Source: Tetraselmis striata (Eukaryota > Chlorophyta > Chlorodendrophyceae > Chlorodendrales > Chlorodendraceae). From it: a stretch of 64,000 nt of DNA. Position numbers and translations under genes: made by a program. Of this stretch, positions 46,827 to 58,567 are shown piece after piece. The notes beneath the pieces are model-generated. The model did not search any database and had not been told where the DNA came from. It was given only the letters and a program-made list of their open reading frames with translations. Where the stretch lies: NCBI GenBank assembly GCA_006384855.1, contig VCJN01000537.1, positions 1 through 64,000 of the forward strand, read 5' to 3'. Position 1 is the first letter of the stretch, and each line of letters opens with the position of its first letter.

Positions 46827-47136
46827 GGATCTTTGCTGTATCTAAAGAAAAATATATGTTTAGCGTTGTGTTCTTAGGGTTTCCTCCCCTATCCATAGGG
46901 TATGCGAGTGTCGTCGACATCGGTTGCCCGCGCTCCGCACGCCACTCCAATTTTACGTCGCGGCCACAGAGCAATATACACGCCTGCACGGCAGGCCTGG
47001 TGCTACTTGTAACATTAATACCAAACTTCTCACTTTCCAGCCGGACCTTAACACCGGGCGAAGTACTGCGTATGTACTAAATCCGGGCGACCCGGCGCGG
47101 CTACTGGCACTGGTAGCGTGATCCTCCTGCGAAACG
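46827..47136. other. Spacer between copy B and the decayed ORF
   Basis: Contains a TTAGGGTTT word near 46873 and an open stretch (46924-47121, YVAATEQYTRLHGRPGA) that may be a further out-of-frame N-terminal part of the following ORF. Confidence 0.4.
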
Positions 47137-49837
47137 GTGGACCGTCCGAGGACCGGACGACCCACCGCCATGCCAACTGCCGGCATGCGCCCACAGTGGC
47201 GTGAAGAGCATGCCCTCCAGGAGGACACCACCACATCCAGCATGGACACAGACATATCTGAAGAGCAACGGGACGCCGGGGTGGGCACCTTCCTGGCCGC
47301 GCTACGAGGCGGCAGAGTGCAACAGCCAGCGATCCGCACGGTCGTAACTGCAAAAAAATTCGCAGGCACCCAATTCCCACTAGCAACCCGCCGCCACATA
47401 CGCGTGCTACACCGCCCATCCCACCTACTTCTAACCGGCCTCCCCGCCGGCACGGACGATGCCACCCATGTGGCCCTACTGTTCGGCGATCTGGTAGCCC
47501 AACACCAAGCTATGGACGAGGAGTCGCGCGGCCGGACTGTGACAAACCTGATCCGCACCCTCAGCCCCAAAATCGGCGTTCAAATACTATCAGCAGACGT
47601 CAGAGTGTGACTCGCCGCCCCCCCAAGCCCACCGCTGCCGACCCCACCGCACCGAGTGGCACTAGGCTCCCCACCCCCACCGGGTCCGTCATCCTACGAC
47701 TGGCCCGCAGAGAAACAACCGTGAGCGTTCTACAGACCCAATGGACAGGAGAGGGCACCGCGATCCTCGACCGCCAGGGCCACCGCTACTCCACTCGCCT
47801 GCTCGGAGCGCCGCATCTCGACGACATCCAGCGACCAGTACACCAGGTGTGGCTTCGCTCCCCTTCGTTCAGAGGCCTCACGGAGGCCGACATGTGGCTG
47901 CGCCTGGCGGAGGGCCTCCTCCCAGCGTACGACCAACCCCAGCCAAGCGAAGCGGCGACAGACCAACATGCGGCGACACCAGCAGACGTCCTGGCACTCG
48001 CCGGAGTGCGAGCCTGGGCCGAGTACGAGGCCGACACAGACGCGGACGAGGCCGTCATCTGCCCCCCGACCCGCACTCTACTGACCATCCTGGAGGTCCG
48101 AGAGGTATGAAAAGCCCGCCGCTCAGCCGACTCGGTGCGCCTCGAACTCCTCGATCCTAAAGCGGCGCGTCTACTCCATGACGTGTGCCGAGACGCGGTA
48201 CTGGCGCTGCCGTTTGGCGACCAGCCGCATGGCCGAGCAGTGATCCAAGTCACAGTGGAACACAGCGAGGACCGCGAGGACCAGCCAACCACCCCGCTCC
48301 CAGGAGTACTGCCCCCGGCACTATATATCCAAACAGTTCTTCCGATGCGCACTGACGGCCAGAGCGATCTGCACCGGCCCCCTGGCCCACCTGGAGCTGC
48401 CGACGGTGGAGCAGATGGCGGAGGCCATCGCAGCCACCATCAGCCAGCGCATCAACACACCTCCGGAGCTACAACACGCGCAGTGGCTGACGGACACCAT
48501 GACAGCCGCCGGCGTCGAGATGTACCACCACCACACCGAGCCGACACTACTGCGTGTGGGAGACGACAACCTCTGCGCCATCTCCCTCGGCCAAGAACGA
48601 GGAGTTCGCGGACACCATGCGCCTAGCAGTGGCCCTCACTTCCCCTGTCGCACCACTGCGGGCGATACGCCTCCGCACCATCGTCATCTACCTCACGGAG
48701 TCCGAGTTCGACCCCTCGGAGCTGCTCATCCACCCCTTGAGCCAGACGATCCGGGAGGCGGGAGAACTGGGAGGCAACACTGGCCACAACCAGATCCAAC
48801 GCGCAGCGCTAGGCATGCGAAAGAAGGCCCGGAACACCGCCCCAACGTCCCTCGCCCTGCGAGTCACCGGACACCCGATCTACACCCTCACCATGCAGCT
48901 GACCGCCCACCACCACAGCATCATCGGTGGCACCCGCAGCACCGACAGAATAGAACAATGGCGCAAGACAGTGTCGACAGCGTGCGGGAAGATCAAGGCC
49001 GCGCCAGCTCCAGCCCCAACCGAGCGGCGCCTTGCCGACACATCGCCAGCAGGCTCGATCCAACAGCCACTTCCAGCGACCCCAACAGCCCCGACCGAAC
49101 CCGGGTCCGCGACGCTCCCCCCCTGGGTTTGAGCACGTACCGCCGAGGCGGAGAGCGGTTGCATTGGCAGCCATCAATCAGTGCGGAGCAGCAACGGAGC
49201 GCGCCTCCGGAGCAGCCCACCCAGCCTCTGCCCTGCGCCTACAGCCACAGCCCCAACGGCAACTGCTGCCATGCCTGGAGTACATGCGGACGATGAGGAG
49301 GAACTCGAACTCAACTACGAGGAGAACGACAGCGCCATGGAGGTGGACACTACCAAGGGTGCGGCATCAGAGACACCAGGTCTGGCAGACGTATCCCACA
49401 ATTTCCCCCAGCGCTCAACAATGCCCCGCACATTCAAAGAGGGCACACCCAACGGCAACACAGAAAGACTGGCAGAACTTCACCATCTCACCACCACAAC
49501 CACAGAGTTGATGGCACAGTCCTCTCCTGCCAGTCAACCCGCAATAGCCGCCGAACTAGCTAGCCAGCCTCGCAGCGGAGTCACAGCAGCTTCGCAACCC
49601 ACAGCGCCTCTCTGTCCAGCTGGACCGGCAACCCAGCCAGCCAACCTAGCAGGCAAGGGCAAGGCAGCCACAACAACCAAACTCAAGAAGAAGCAGCCAA
49701 GGGGGCGTAGCCGCTCGGATGGAGCCACCCGCAACCGCACCAAGAGCAAGCCACGCCTCTCTGGCACCCGCGACTCGGACAGCGAATGGGTAACAAACGA
49801 TGATGCAACCCACCCGTCTAGCAGCTCACACCAGTAA
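47137..49837 (+). pseudogene. Decayed long ORF of unknown type, possible retroelement ORF1
   Basis: A chain of plus-strand open segments: 47137-47610, 47607-48110, 48135-48626 (same frame as the previous, across TGA 48108-48110), a segment around 48350-48590 (VEQMAEAIAATISQRINTP), then 48554-49132 and 49181-49837, which share one frame across TGA 49130-49132. Read together they give a single protein-like sequence of about 880 residues with a basic tail (TKLKKKQPRGRSRS), as in Gag/ORF1-type nucleic-acid-binding proteins. At least two frameshifts and two stops break it. No catalytic motif recognised. Strand composition is C/A-rich, unlike its neighbours. Confidence 0.5.
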
Positions 49838-50918
49838 GTTGCTGAGCGAGCCACCACGGCAACACCCAAGCTAGCTGACTCAAGAACACCGCCCACCACT
49901 AACCATGTGCCCGGTGCAGCTCACACACCAACACACACCCAGAAACTTACCACACACACAGAACACACCCAGCGGACTCCCACAACCACCACTGACACCA
50001 CCTACCCAATTACATGACGGAGGGCATCGCAGCCCCCACCAATCATACTAGCCGGCTCACCGGTGGACAAATACTGAGCACTACATAGCTATTCCGGTCA
50101 GCCCACTTCCCCCATCTCACCTTGGTAGCTGCAGACGGGACGCTTCGGCTGCCTAAGCTTGCCTGCTGAGCTCTGAATGGGATAGGCCTGACTTAGGTAT
50201 GGACAGCAGGGGGGGGGGGGCTGCTGTCCTAGCTTCAACCCACTGGAAGGAGGAGGGGCTTGGGCACACTGGAGGAAGGCCGTTAGCTGGAGCTGTAATT
50301 ACACCTAGTGTTCCCTACCATGGTCAGCAGAGATAGCAGGTCCTAAGAACAACTCAGTATTGGCCAGTGGATGCAGGAGACTAGCAGTTGTAATCAATTT
50401 CAATTTCAATTTTAACATTAATTAATACCATACATTACCGCAGTAGTGCGGTACTTTGCGTACCGCCCTCGGCAGATGAAAAAATCGGTCTACTCAGTAC
50501 TCGTCGAATCTTATAAAACCACCGTCGTCATAGATGGGACCACTCTCATTTTTTGTGCCCTTGACTCGTCATGCACGCCCCAACACCAATTGGTTGGGTT
50601 AGCTAACTCGCGGTTTCGGACCGTGCAGAGTGCTAAGGCCCTCGGAAACGGTATAAAACCTTCCACCCATGCGCTCATGACCAACTACATGACCATGCGA
50701 AGCCGGGCGAGGCTCATCTTCAATCTCATCTCTCCGCAACTTCCTCTCGGACGATCCGTTCGATATGTCCGGCAGCGGCTCATCCACCGACCCCGAGATG
50801 GTCGGCGGCGTCGACTCGACGCCGGCAAGGCGGCGGCTGTCAAGGGCGTCGAGACGCCGGCCACTGCTCAAGAGCGCATATCGAGGCGGGTCAACGTGCG
50901 GCGGAAGGTAGTGTAAGG
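49838..50918. other. Spacer, no gene recognised
   Basis: A/C-rich then mixed composition, a G run at 50210-50220, and an AT-rich patch near 50400-50430. One 156-codon open frame (50446-50916) has no recognisable features. Confidence 0.4.
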
Positions 50919-51103
50919 ATGAAGCAGCTCATCCAAGAGACACTTTCCAAATTCTTCGCTACCCAAGAGACTCCTATGCCGCCGGCGAAGAGGACGCCAT
51001 TCCGGGCGGGAACAAGCGCCGGTGGTAAGGACCAAAACGTGCGTGCGACGACCTTCGCTCAGCACCCTTCGAGCCCTAAACCCCTAAAACCCCACTGTCT
51101 TGA

Positions 51104-51622
51104 TTGGAAAACCGACCTCGCTATTGCTGTGCCGATTTCGACAACCGGCGGGTGCCTCTCGACAGCGAGCGACGCCCGAGGCTCTTCCCCATCCCCCTCG
51201 ACAGCGTGCTCGAGTACATGATTGGCAACTCTCGTCTTCAGCCGGTAGCGGACGAGTACGCCGCGTGCTGCGGGACCTTCATCGCCGGCATGGCCATCGA
51301 GTTGCGCAAGCTGCGGCGTGCGGCACCGACGGGATTGGCTGGCGTTCGGACGGCGGCTCGAGGACGTCGTCTACAGCATGGAGGGCGTCGACGACGGTCA
51401 TCCATTCCGGTGTCATGCCTTCGCAAGCGCTACCAGGACACGCAGATGCACAACGGCGACACCTTCGCCCTCGACGTCGAGCGTGAGCGCTACCTCCGTG
51501 CCGGCACCGAGAACATGCGGTCGCTCGAGATCACCGAGTTGCTGGGGCTCTACAAGGACCACGTCTACGACGCGAACATCGCAAGCGTCGAGAAGTCACG
51601 AGGCACCCGCGCGGTTTTTTAA
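51104..51622 (+). pseudogene. Unrecognised ORF with compensating frameshifts
   Basis: DFDNRRVPLDSERRPR...CGTFIAGMAIELRKLRRAA is protein-like, then the better frame moves to RRDWLAFGRRLEDVVYSMEG (51318 frame) and back to KRYQDTQMHNGDTFALDVER...LGLYKDHVYDAN, ending 51622. An upstream small exon may be MKQLIQETLSKFF (ATG 50919) with a donor near 51025. A telomere-like CCCTAAACCCCTAAAACCCC lies in between. Either a decaying gene or two sequencing indels. Confidence 0.4.
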
Positions 51623-52225
51623 ATCGGCGATATAGCGCGCGTACGGTGTCCCATGTACCCGTACAAGGACCACCCCCATCCCACCCCCGAATCGGCCACT
51701 ATATATAGCAGTGCACACTACGTGAACGAGGACCTCTAGACCACCACCCATGGGCCCTTATGGGATAGGGTGGGATATGGGCCGAGGCGTTATTTGGGAT
51801 TTGGTGAGGCCCGGGTGAAGAATCTTGCGATTCAGCCTCCGCCTCGGTGTCTCACCTCCGCCTGGTAGCCATACTTCCGCTATTTTTAAAGATTATCACA
51901 GCTACCCGTCAATCCATCGGCTCCCAGTGCACCTACAAGCAGACGAATCGACCCAGCATTTCGGTCTTTTTCACAAGCATATGGGTATAGTGGCCTTCGG
52001 TAGGCGTAGGTAGATGGGTGGCGCGTCGATCACTCCTCTACATGTGGCGGTGGTTGACCATGCCCCTCATTCAGCCCGTTTATTTAAAACGAGGGTAGAT
52101 GTGGCACCGCGCACCCACCACCTCATGGGCCACTCATGGGCTCTACCGCACCCCTAGGAGCTAGGCCATGGACGGTACATGTGCTGCGGCGGGCTAAATA
52201 GTAAGATGCAGGTGGCAGAGGATGC
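51623..52225. other. Spacer
   Basis: No gene seen. An imperfect palindromic CCCATGGGCCCTTATGGG patch lies near 51748-51765. Confidence 0.4.
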
Positions 52226-55200
52226 CTATGCGGGACGAGGGGGTCGAGAGCTCGGAAAATCCGGGTCGGTTGCAATAGTAGCGCAACCTATTTTGCACCG
52301 AGGCACGCGGTGCATTGTGGTTAGGTCTAAATTAGGGTTTGGGGCAGCAGTGGGATTGATAGCTAATATGAATGCCGGTTGGTTCATTTTGTGCCAAGTC
52401 GGGAAACCAATTCCGTCCAAACAGGGACAAATCAAACGAGTGAAGGAAACGTGATGGTTTGCGCCGTCGGGGGCTGAAACTCTGTCAAAGCCGGGACAAA
52501 ACATATGAGCGGCTAATTTTGCGGAATTGTAATACATATCATCATCTTCGATCACATAATCCCCTCGACGCTCTGCCGCCTCTTGTCTCCTCTTCTCCGC
52601 CGCTGCACGCTCTGCCCGCTCCTCTTCCTCGGTCATTGGAAGGGGTAGACCCGGCCACTTCTCGAAGTCATCTGGACGCAGTCTTTGATTCTCGTCCCAT
52701 GGCTTCTCTTTGAACCATGAGGTCATCCTGGACTTCATCCCAACGATTTGCGTCTTCTGGTTGTCAATGAGGATCGTCTTCAAGTTCCTGTGTGTGAACG
52801 AGTAGCTCGGATGCATATGGTCCCACCACACGGAAAAGGCCGCAGCGACCTAAAAGGCGTAGCAAACCGCACACGGCGTTAATTTTTTATGTTGATCCCA
52901 TTAAGTCACTCACCCGGGTTGCACCACTCACGCACCGCGGTTGTCCCGGTTCCGGTTGTGACGTCGACGATTGTTGTCCCGTATGTTGCCGCCATCTTTA
53001 GGTGCTTGGCGAAGAGAGCGATAGGCTTTTGGTACTTGTTCACCGTCTGTCTATTCTCGTCCTTCAATTTTCGCAGTGTCTTTGAAGTGACCCAGCATAA
53101 TGGATGTAAAGAACATGGAAAGGCACAAACGGCTCAAGGAGTGATGATAAATACAAGCCGGCTACTTTACACGAATCAAATCTCACCGTCGGGGATCATC
53201 GAAACGGATGTTGTTAGCTATGATGCTTGGCGGGGGCTTCCTGCCGTAGAGGTAGTGCTCAGCGTCGTGACGCAGAGAACTGGCCATCTTCATCTCGCAA
53301 TCCTTAGCCCAACTCAGGACGTGATAGGTGAGGTCCTCAGCTTGTTTTTGTACGGCTGTGATTGCGGATCCAAGCTGCTGGTCCGAGAGGTGAATGAAGA
53401 AATGGCACCCATCAATTGCAGTGTGTACGTTAGAAGATCCAGTCACGATATTCAGCTGCCTGCGGGGAAAATCGGAAATCAGGTGAATGAAAACACAGCC
53501 ATCTACGCACCCGGGTTGTGCGGGGTATCTTGCATGGCAAAAGCAAACACGTCGTTGAAGTCGTCCGTGCCCCACGCAGCATCCTTCGAGTCCCATGTGT
53601 GCGAACCAGCTCCGAAAAGCGCGTCGGCAATGTAGACTGTGGCCTTTCTGGCACGAACTGCCGACATGGCGTCCGCGATGGCTTGTTTTGTCGCGGGAGC
53701 CTTGAAGTCCCACTCCACAATGCAAGTCTTGCAAAGCTCCGTGTTCAACCATACCTTATCATCCTTGTCGACCTCTTCGCCCTTGGGCATCACCGGAAGT
53801 TCCTCAGCCTGTGCTTATTAGAACACAGATTCGGGTTAATAGCTCACAATGAAAATTCAGAAGAGCATTTGTGGTTGCACAAGATCTTAGTTACCTTCAT
53901 CGATATCCATAGCTTATTAGAAACATTCGGAGCGGAAACCGCGATAAGCTCCGGAGCACATGCCAGAGGAGCAAACTCTGTGAAGAAGGAGATCACCAAG
54001 TCCGGCATCTGATTCTTGCCTGATGCGATACGCCTCACTCCTGATGTTGGTGTTGGTGGCCGCGATATGCTCTCGAACCGGTAGTGGTGTGAGACAATCG
54101 GCGGATTTCATGTCCCCCCATCTGGCAGGAGGGGTCAGCAAGACCATCAAAGGACCGGAGCGATGAGCACCTTTGAACAAATCATGGAACTTTCTGGGGA
54201 AGCCTGTTGGGCCGAGGTCATCAACCTTGGCTCGAAACTTGGTGATGGCGTCAAGGCGAGCGGCCGCTTGCTGGTCTGACACTTTATCTTCCACATCCTA
54301 ATCGATGATGTGGTCCGAGAGAGATTTCCCCCAGTTCCTGGCCGGTTCGTCTGGCGTCAGCAATCGGATTGCCTCCCTGCGCTTTGCCGTATCAATGGCA
54401 TGCATGACCCTGATGCTTGCTCGGCGTAAGAGATCGCGAAACCTCCATGTCTCATTCATCGCGAGCCACTCCGCGTTGGTGTGCGTAACAACCATGGGGC
54501 CTTTGTCGCCAGCATGCTTTATGCCATCCACCAACTTGTAGAGGCTCGAGGTCACATTGTGCTAGCCTTGGATAAGCAGTCCAACAACCAAGTACATCTG
54601 GCCCACATGAAGATCCGCGATGTCGCTCTGCTTGGCAAGAGACGGCTCGTCAAGCCAAGGCGCACCGGGGCCAAAGCCAACATCCTGGGTCGGAAAACAA
54701 CTTCAGTACGGAGAAAGGAATGATAGTATTCCATGTGATTAATAGACACTGGGGTATGACAACTTACCTCTATGAGGGCGACTCGGAAGTGAGCTCTGTC
54801 ATTGCCGAAGCCGTACTTCTTGTTATCGAGGATAGCATTGATAGGCTTCCGAATTGCTTCGTAAACCTTTCTCACTTCCTTCGGGGAACGTTGCCTGCCG
54901 TAATTGAGACGCTCGAGTCTATCGAGTTCTTGCCGGTAGTACACGAACATGTCCCTGAGTTTGTTTCTGGCTTCGTCCCATCCTCGAACCCCGAGGTCCA
55001 CATGCCGGTAGGCTTCAGAAATCTGCTCAAGGGGCTCAAAAACACTGCGCAAATCAATTGTCAGAATCTAGCAGCAGTAACAACAAGATAAATTTTCATC
55101 ATGTAGGCATCTTACCGTTGTGGGCGCGAGCAGAGGTCAATCAAATTCGAGAACTCGCTGCTCTTCTCATCTTTGATGCCGATCTTTTCAAGTTCAACTT

Positions 55201-58200
55201 GAAGAACTTCAGACTTCTTGAACTCCTTCACGACTCTAATTTGCGGGAGTGCCCTAAAGCCCGGGCGAGTTGCAGCCTGTTGGGCATACCTGCTCTCGAA
55301 ACATCTGCGAAGGTTCTGCACAAACAATTGCACCGATTTCAAATTTCCGAACGATTGTACCTCTGATGACCTAATTCGTGCCACTGATGACAAACCGTTT
55401 CGTCCCGCTGATGACATACCGTTTCGTCCCACTGATGACATACCGTTTCGTCCCACTGATGACAGACGACCATTTCGTCCCGCTGATGACAGACGACCAT
55501 TTCGTCCCGCTGATGACAGACCGTTTCGTCCCGCTGATGACAAACCGTTTCGTCCCACTGATGACAAACCGTTTCGTCCCGCTGATGACAAACCGTTTCG
55601 TCCCGCTGATGACAAACCGTTTCGCCCCAATGATGACAAACCGTTTCGTCCAACTGATGACAAACCGTTTCGGCCCACTGATGACAAACCGTTTCGTCCC
55701 ACGGATGACAGACTTGTTTTAACCCACTAACGATAGAACGACTTTTGTCACACTTTACGCCTATTTGGTCCCACGGTCAGGTTAGTAATAATGTGGGAGA
55801 TTTGGTCGCTCACCAGGAGTTTGTGCATGGACGTGTCTCCCACGACGGTGTGACCCGCCTCGTTGAGCTTCATAGACATGTAGCGGCAGACTTCCGGCGA
55901 GAGGCCGATGTACATCTTGTCCGACGTGAAGCGGATGCCTTTGTTGGCTTCGTAGATTTCCGGATAGTTTTCCTTCACCATGCGCTTCGCCTCCCGTCTG
56001 TGACTGCCGTCGATGTTGGCTTGAAGCGCGCCATGGGAGCCCCAAAACTTGATGATGACGTCGATCTCTGGCTTGTAGGAACTTGCATCCGCCAATCTCG
56101 GCTTCTCCCCGCCTTCGAATGTTGCGACTAGCTCCTTGAAGTTGGCCATGGTCAGAGCGAGGGGCTCATACTCTCCGGAGGACACTCCGTACACCGGAAA
56201 GGACACTGAGAAATTCTCGGCGGATAGGGAAGGATTCCTCTGAATAACAAATGCAAAAGGCGTGTCAGTAAGTTTCTTTGTGTATTGATTTGAATTTGTC
56301 TGCGCATTTGATCCGGATAGATACAACATGTCAAGTTAGGCATTTACCTTGTAGCTTTGCGCCACCATATTACAGTCTTGTAGCTTTGGGGAACGGAATT
56401 CAAATTCCGGCGGCGGAGCGTCGAACTTATCGGATGGGAAGCTGAACATGTATGGTAGCCCCGTACCCTTGTCGGTGACGACGTTGACTGTGTCGGCGTA
56501 TAACGTGTTGATGTCGCCACCGTGAGATGTCTTCACCTCTGGATAAGCAATCTCGACTCTGAGGTGGCCGTAAGAGATCCAGTCGACGCCACCGGTGTTG
56601 CTGAAGCCATTCAAGGCCGGCGGAACGGCGAACGTATCGACGTATGGAAGCGCGTTCTCAAAATCCTTGTTAATGTTGGCCAAGTCATCGATGTTGATCG
56701 TACCATCCGCGAAACCTCTCAGCGCCTGCGCCAGCACATTGCGCTCGACCAAAGTCCATGCGTAGTAAGACTGGAACCGCGGCTGGAAGGAGAGTGGCGG
56801 CTGGATCGCGTGGAGTAGCAACCTCTCAAAGACGACTTCGATCCTGATCTCCTTGTACAATCCCAAGCGATGAGGTTCCAGACAGACCTGCGGAAACAAG
56901 CATGGGAATATGAACACTTATTACTAACACATATTGACAAACATAATTCAGATACCTCAACTGTGTTACTCACCGAGAAGCGTCCACTCTCAGTGTATCC
57001 GACGTCCTTGATCTTTCCGACGCACGCGAAAAGTGGCCCCTTCGGATCATCGAAAAAGTCCTTGCCAGTCAGCATTCTCGCCTTGTGCAATTCGATGTAC
57101 AAATAGATCTGTACCTCAGCACTTGTGTCCTTGAACCAGTGCGTGGATAGTCCAGCTCCGCGAAGTGAAGTCGGTGTAGCCCCCATCATGTGCTTGGGAG
57201 TCGTCGCGGTCGTCAAAGAAATCGCTGAAAGAGGCGATTGTCATCAGCTTTTTCTGCCTCTCGGGTCCAGGAGTGCCGGTGATGACGAGAGCTTACTTAC
57301 GCTTCTCTGCCGCCCGTTGCCTCCGTTCTACCTCTGTGCCTAAGACCTCTTCATCCGTGCAAATACTGAGAAATTCAGGAACCCTTCTTCTCGGAGCCTC
57401 GGCAAGAGATGCTCGAGAACCGGAGGCTTTAGAACCGGACGCTTGCCCGGTAGTCGGCGCCGTAGTCTCGAGCTTGGGCTCCGGCTCCGGTTCAGGCTCC
57501 GGCTCGGGCTCCAGCCGAGTGGGCTCAGGCTCAGGCTCAGGCTCGGGCTCCGGCTCGGGCTCAAGCTCCGGTTCAGGCTCCGGCTCTGGCTCCAGCCGAG
57601 TGGGCTCAGTTTCAGGCTCATGCTCAGGCTCGGGCTCGGGCTCAGTGGGCTCTGTTTCAGGCTCGGGCTCTGGCTCGGGCTCCGGCTCGAGCTCATGCTC
57701 CGGTTCAGTCTCCGGCTCTGGTTCCGGTACTTGAGGCGGCCCTTTAGACAAAGAAGAGCCTTGAGTCGGGGAACCTGTAAAGAATGAGTAGAGAGTACGC
57801 AACACACCTGCAGTGGGCGTCACGATTAACTACTGAACGGTATCGCCATGCACCATCAAAGCCAATCGTGATTTTCTTACCTGGGCATCCCGATTTATTT
57901 TACCAGCTGCTTCCGACGCGGTTGCCTGCGCCAATTGACGACCTGTTGGAGCGTCGGATAACTCAATTACGAGAAATTAATCGAAGGGATTGGGAAGGCA
58001 GGGATTGATACTTTCAGTCACAATTACCTGGAGTCACAATCGTCTCGGAAACCTTTTCTTTTCCCTTGGATTCCTTTGGATCTTGAGGCGCTATTGGCTC
58101 ATGTGCGCGTCCTTTCGAACCTGTCAACACACAAAATTCCAATCTATTCAGATAATAGTGCACACACGAAAATCATATGACTGGAGAGGCAAGGACCTGA

Positions 58201-58567
58201 TTGATAGTAATAAGCTTGCGTCATCAGGGTCCACGGTGCGCAGCAAAATACAAGTGCCGCGGCGTGGGAGTAGCCATGTCCGCCAGTGGGCGCTTGGTTG
58301 GCCACTGGCAGTGTAGTGTCACTTTGTACTCGCATGTGCACTAGCCCAAGGGCATGCGCCGGCATGCGCTCCAATCGGAGCACATCGCGGCATCCACGCC
58401 GAGTAGGGGCTAGTACACTGAATTGTGCAGATCGAGCCACGCCCACAGGGGAAGCCACGGGTTGTTGTTGCCTGGTCGACACTGGTCGAAGGGCTTTTAC
58501 CTTGTTCCGCTGAGTAGGGAAGCGTTGCGGCTTCGTCCTCTCCTCGCCTTGGGCGAGCAAGTAGCAT
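52226..58567 (-). CDS. Multi-exon locus ending in a DNA adenine methyltransferase-like domain
   Basis: ATG 58567; phase-consistent exons 58567-58501, 58120-58028, 57774-57301, 57224-56974, 56887-56348, 56239-55814, 55315-55116, 55044-54768 and 54684 onward; later exons 53808-53511, 53455-53187, 53079-52936 and 52849-52226. The C-terminal part reads [13 protein letters not shown]...[12 protein letters not shown] (53079-52936) joined to VAAAFSVWW: this matches the KP...D-F-G-G-T-T core (motifs X/I) of N6-adenine or N4-cytosine MTases. A possible DPPY counterpart is IADALFGAG (near 53630), with the PP lost. The N-terminal half (EP repeats, then exons with [12 protein letters not shown] and [15 protein letters not shown]) is unrecognised. 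Two in-frame TAGs (54564-54562, 54300-54298) and phase breaks near 54010, 53511 and 53187 suggest decay, sequencing error, or more than one gene. Composition is visibly less GC-rich than host genes. Confidence 0.5.
55375..55715. repeat. 24-bp tandem repeat, about 13 units
   Basis: Unit CTGATGACAAACCGTTTCGTCC plus two variable bases; two units are 27 bp. Because the unit is a multiple of three, several frames on both strands stay open (GRNGLSSV on the minus strand, PFRPADDK on the plus). The minus-strand frame joins directly to the following coding exon (55315-55116), so it is either a coding repeat or an intronic satellite between 55814 and 55315. Confidence 0.9.
57478..57735 (-). repeat. (Glu-Pro)n coding repeat
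   Basis: Hexamer-based array encoding alternating EP with occasional TEPTRLEP breaks, inside exon 57774-57301 of the methyltransferase-like locus. Such EP linkers form extended spacers. Other frames give false Ser-Gly or Arg-Ser repeats. Confidence 0.85.

Noticed and set aside
54298..54564. Reassigned UAG = Gln genetic code
   Set aside because: The helicase and bL21 genes in the same window end at TAG in the expected place, so decay or error is more likely.
55375..55715. CRISPR-like array
   Set aside because: Units are contiguous 24-27 bp without unique spacers, in a eukaryotic intron-rich locus.
57273..57734. Ser-Gly repeat protein on the plus strand
   Set aside because: Antisense of the (EP)n exon, which has good splice sites on the minus strand.
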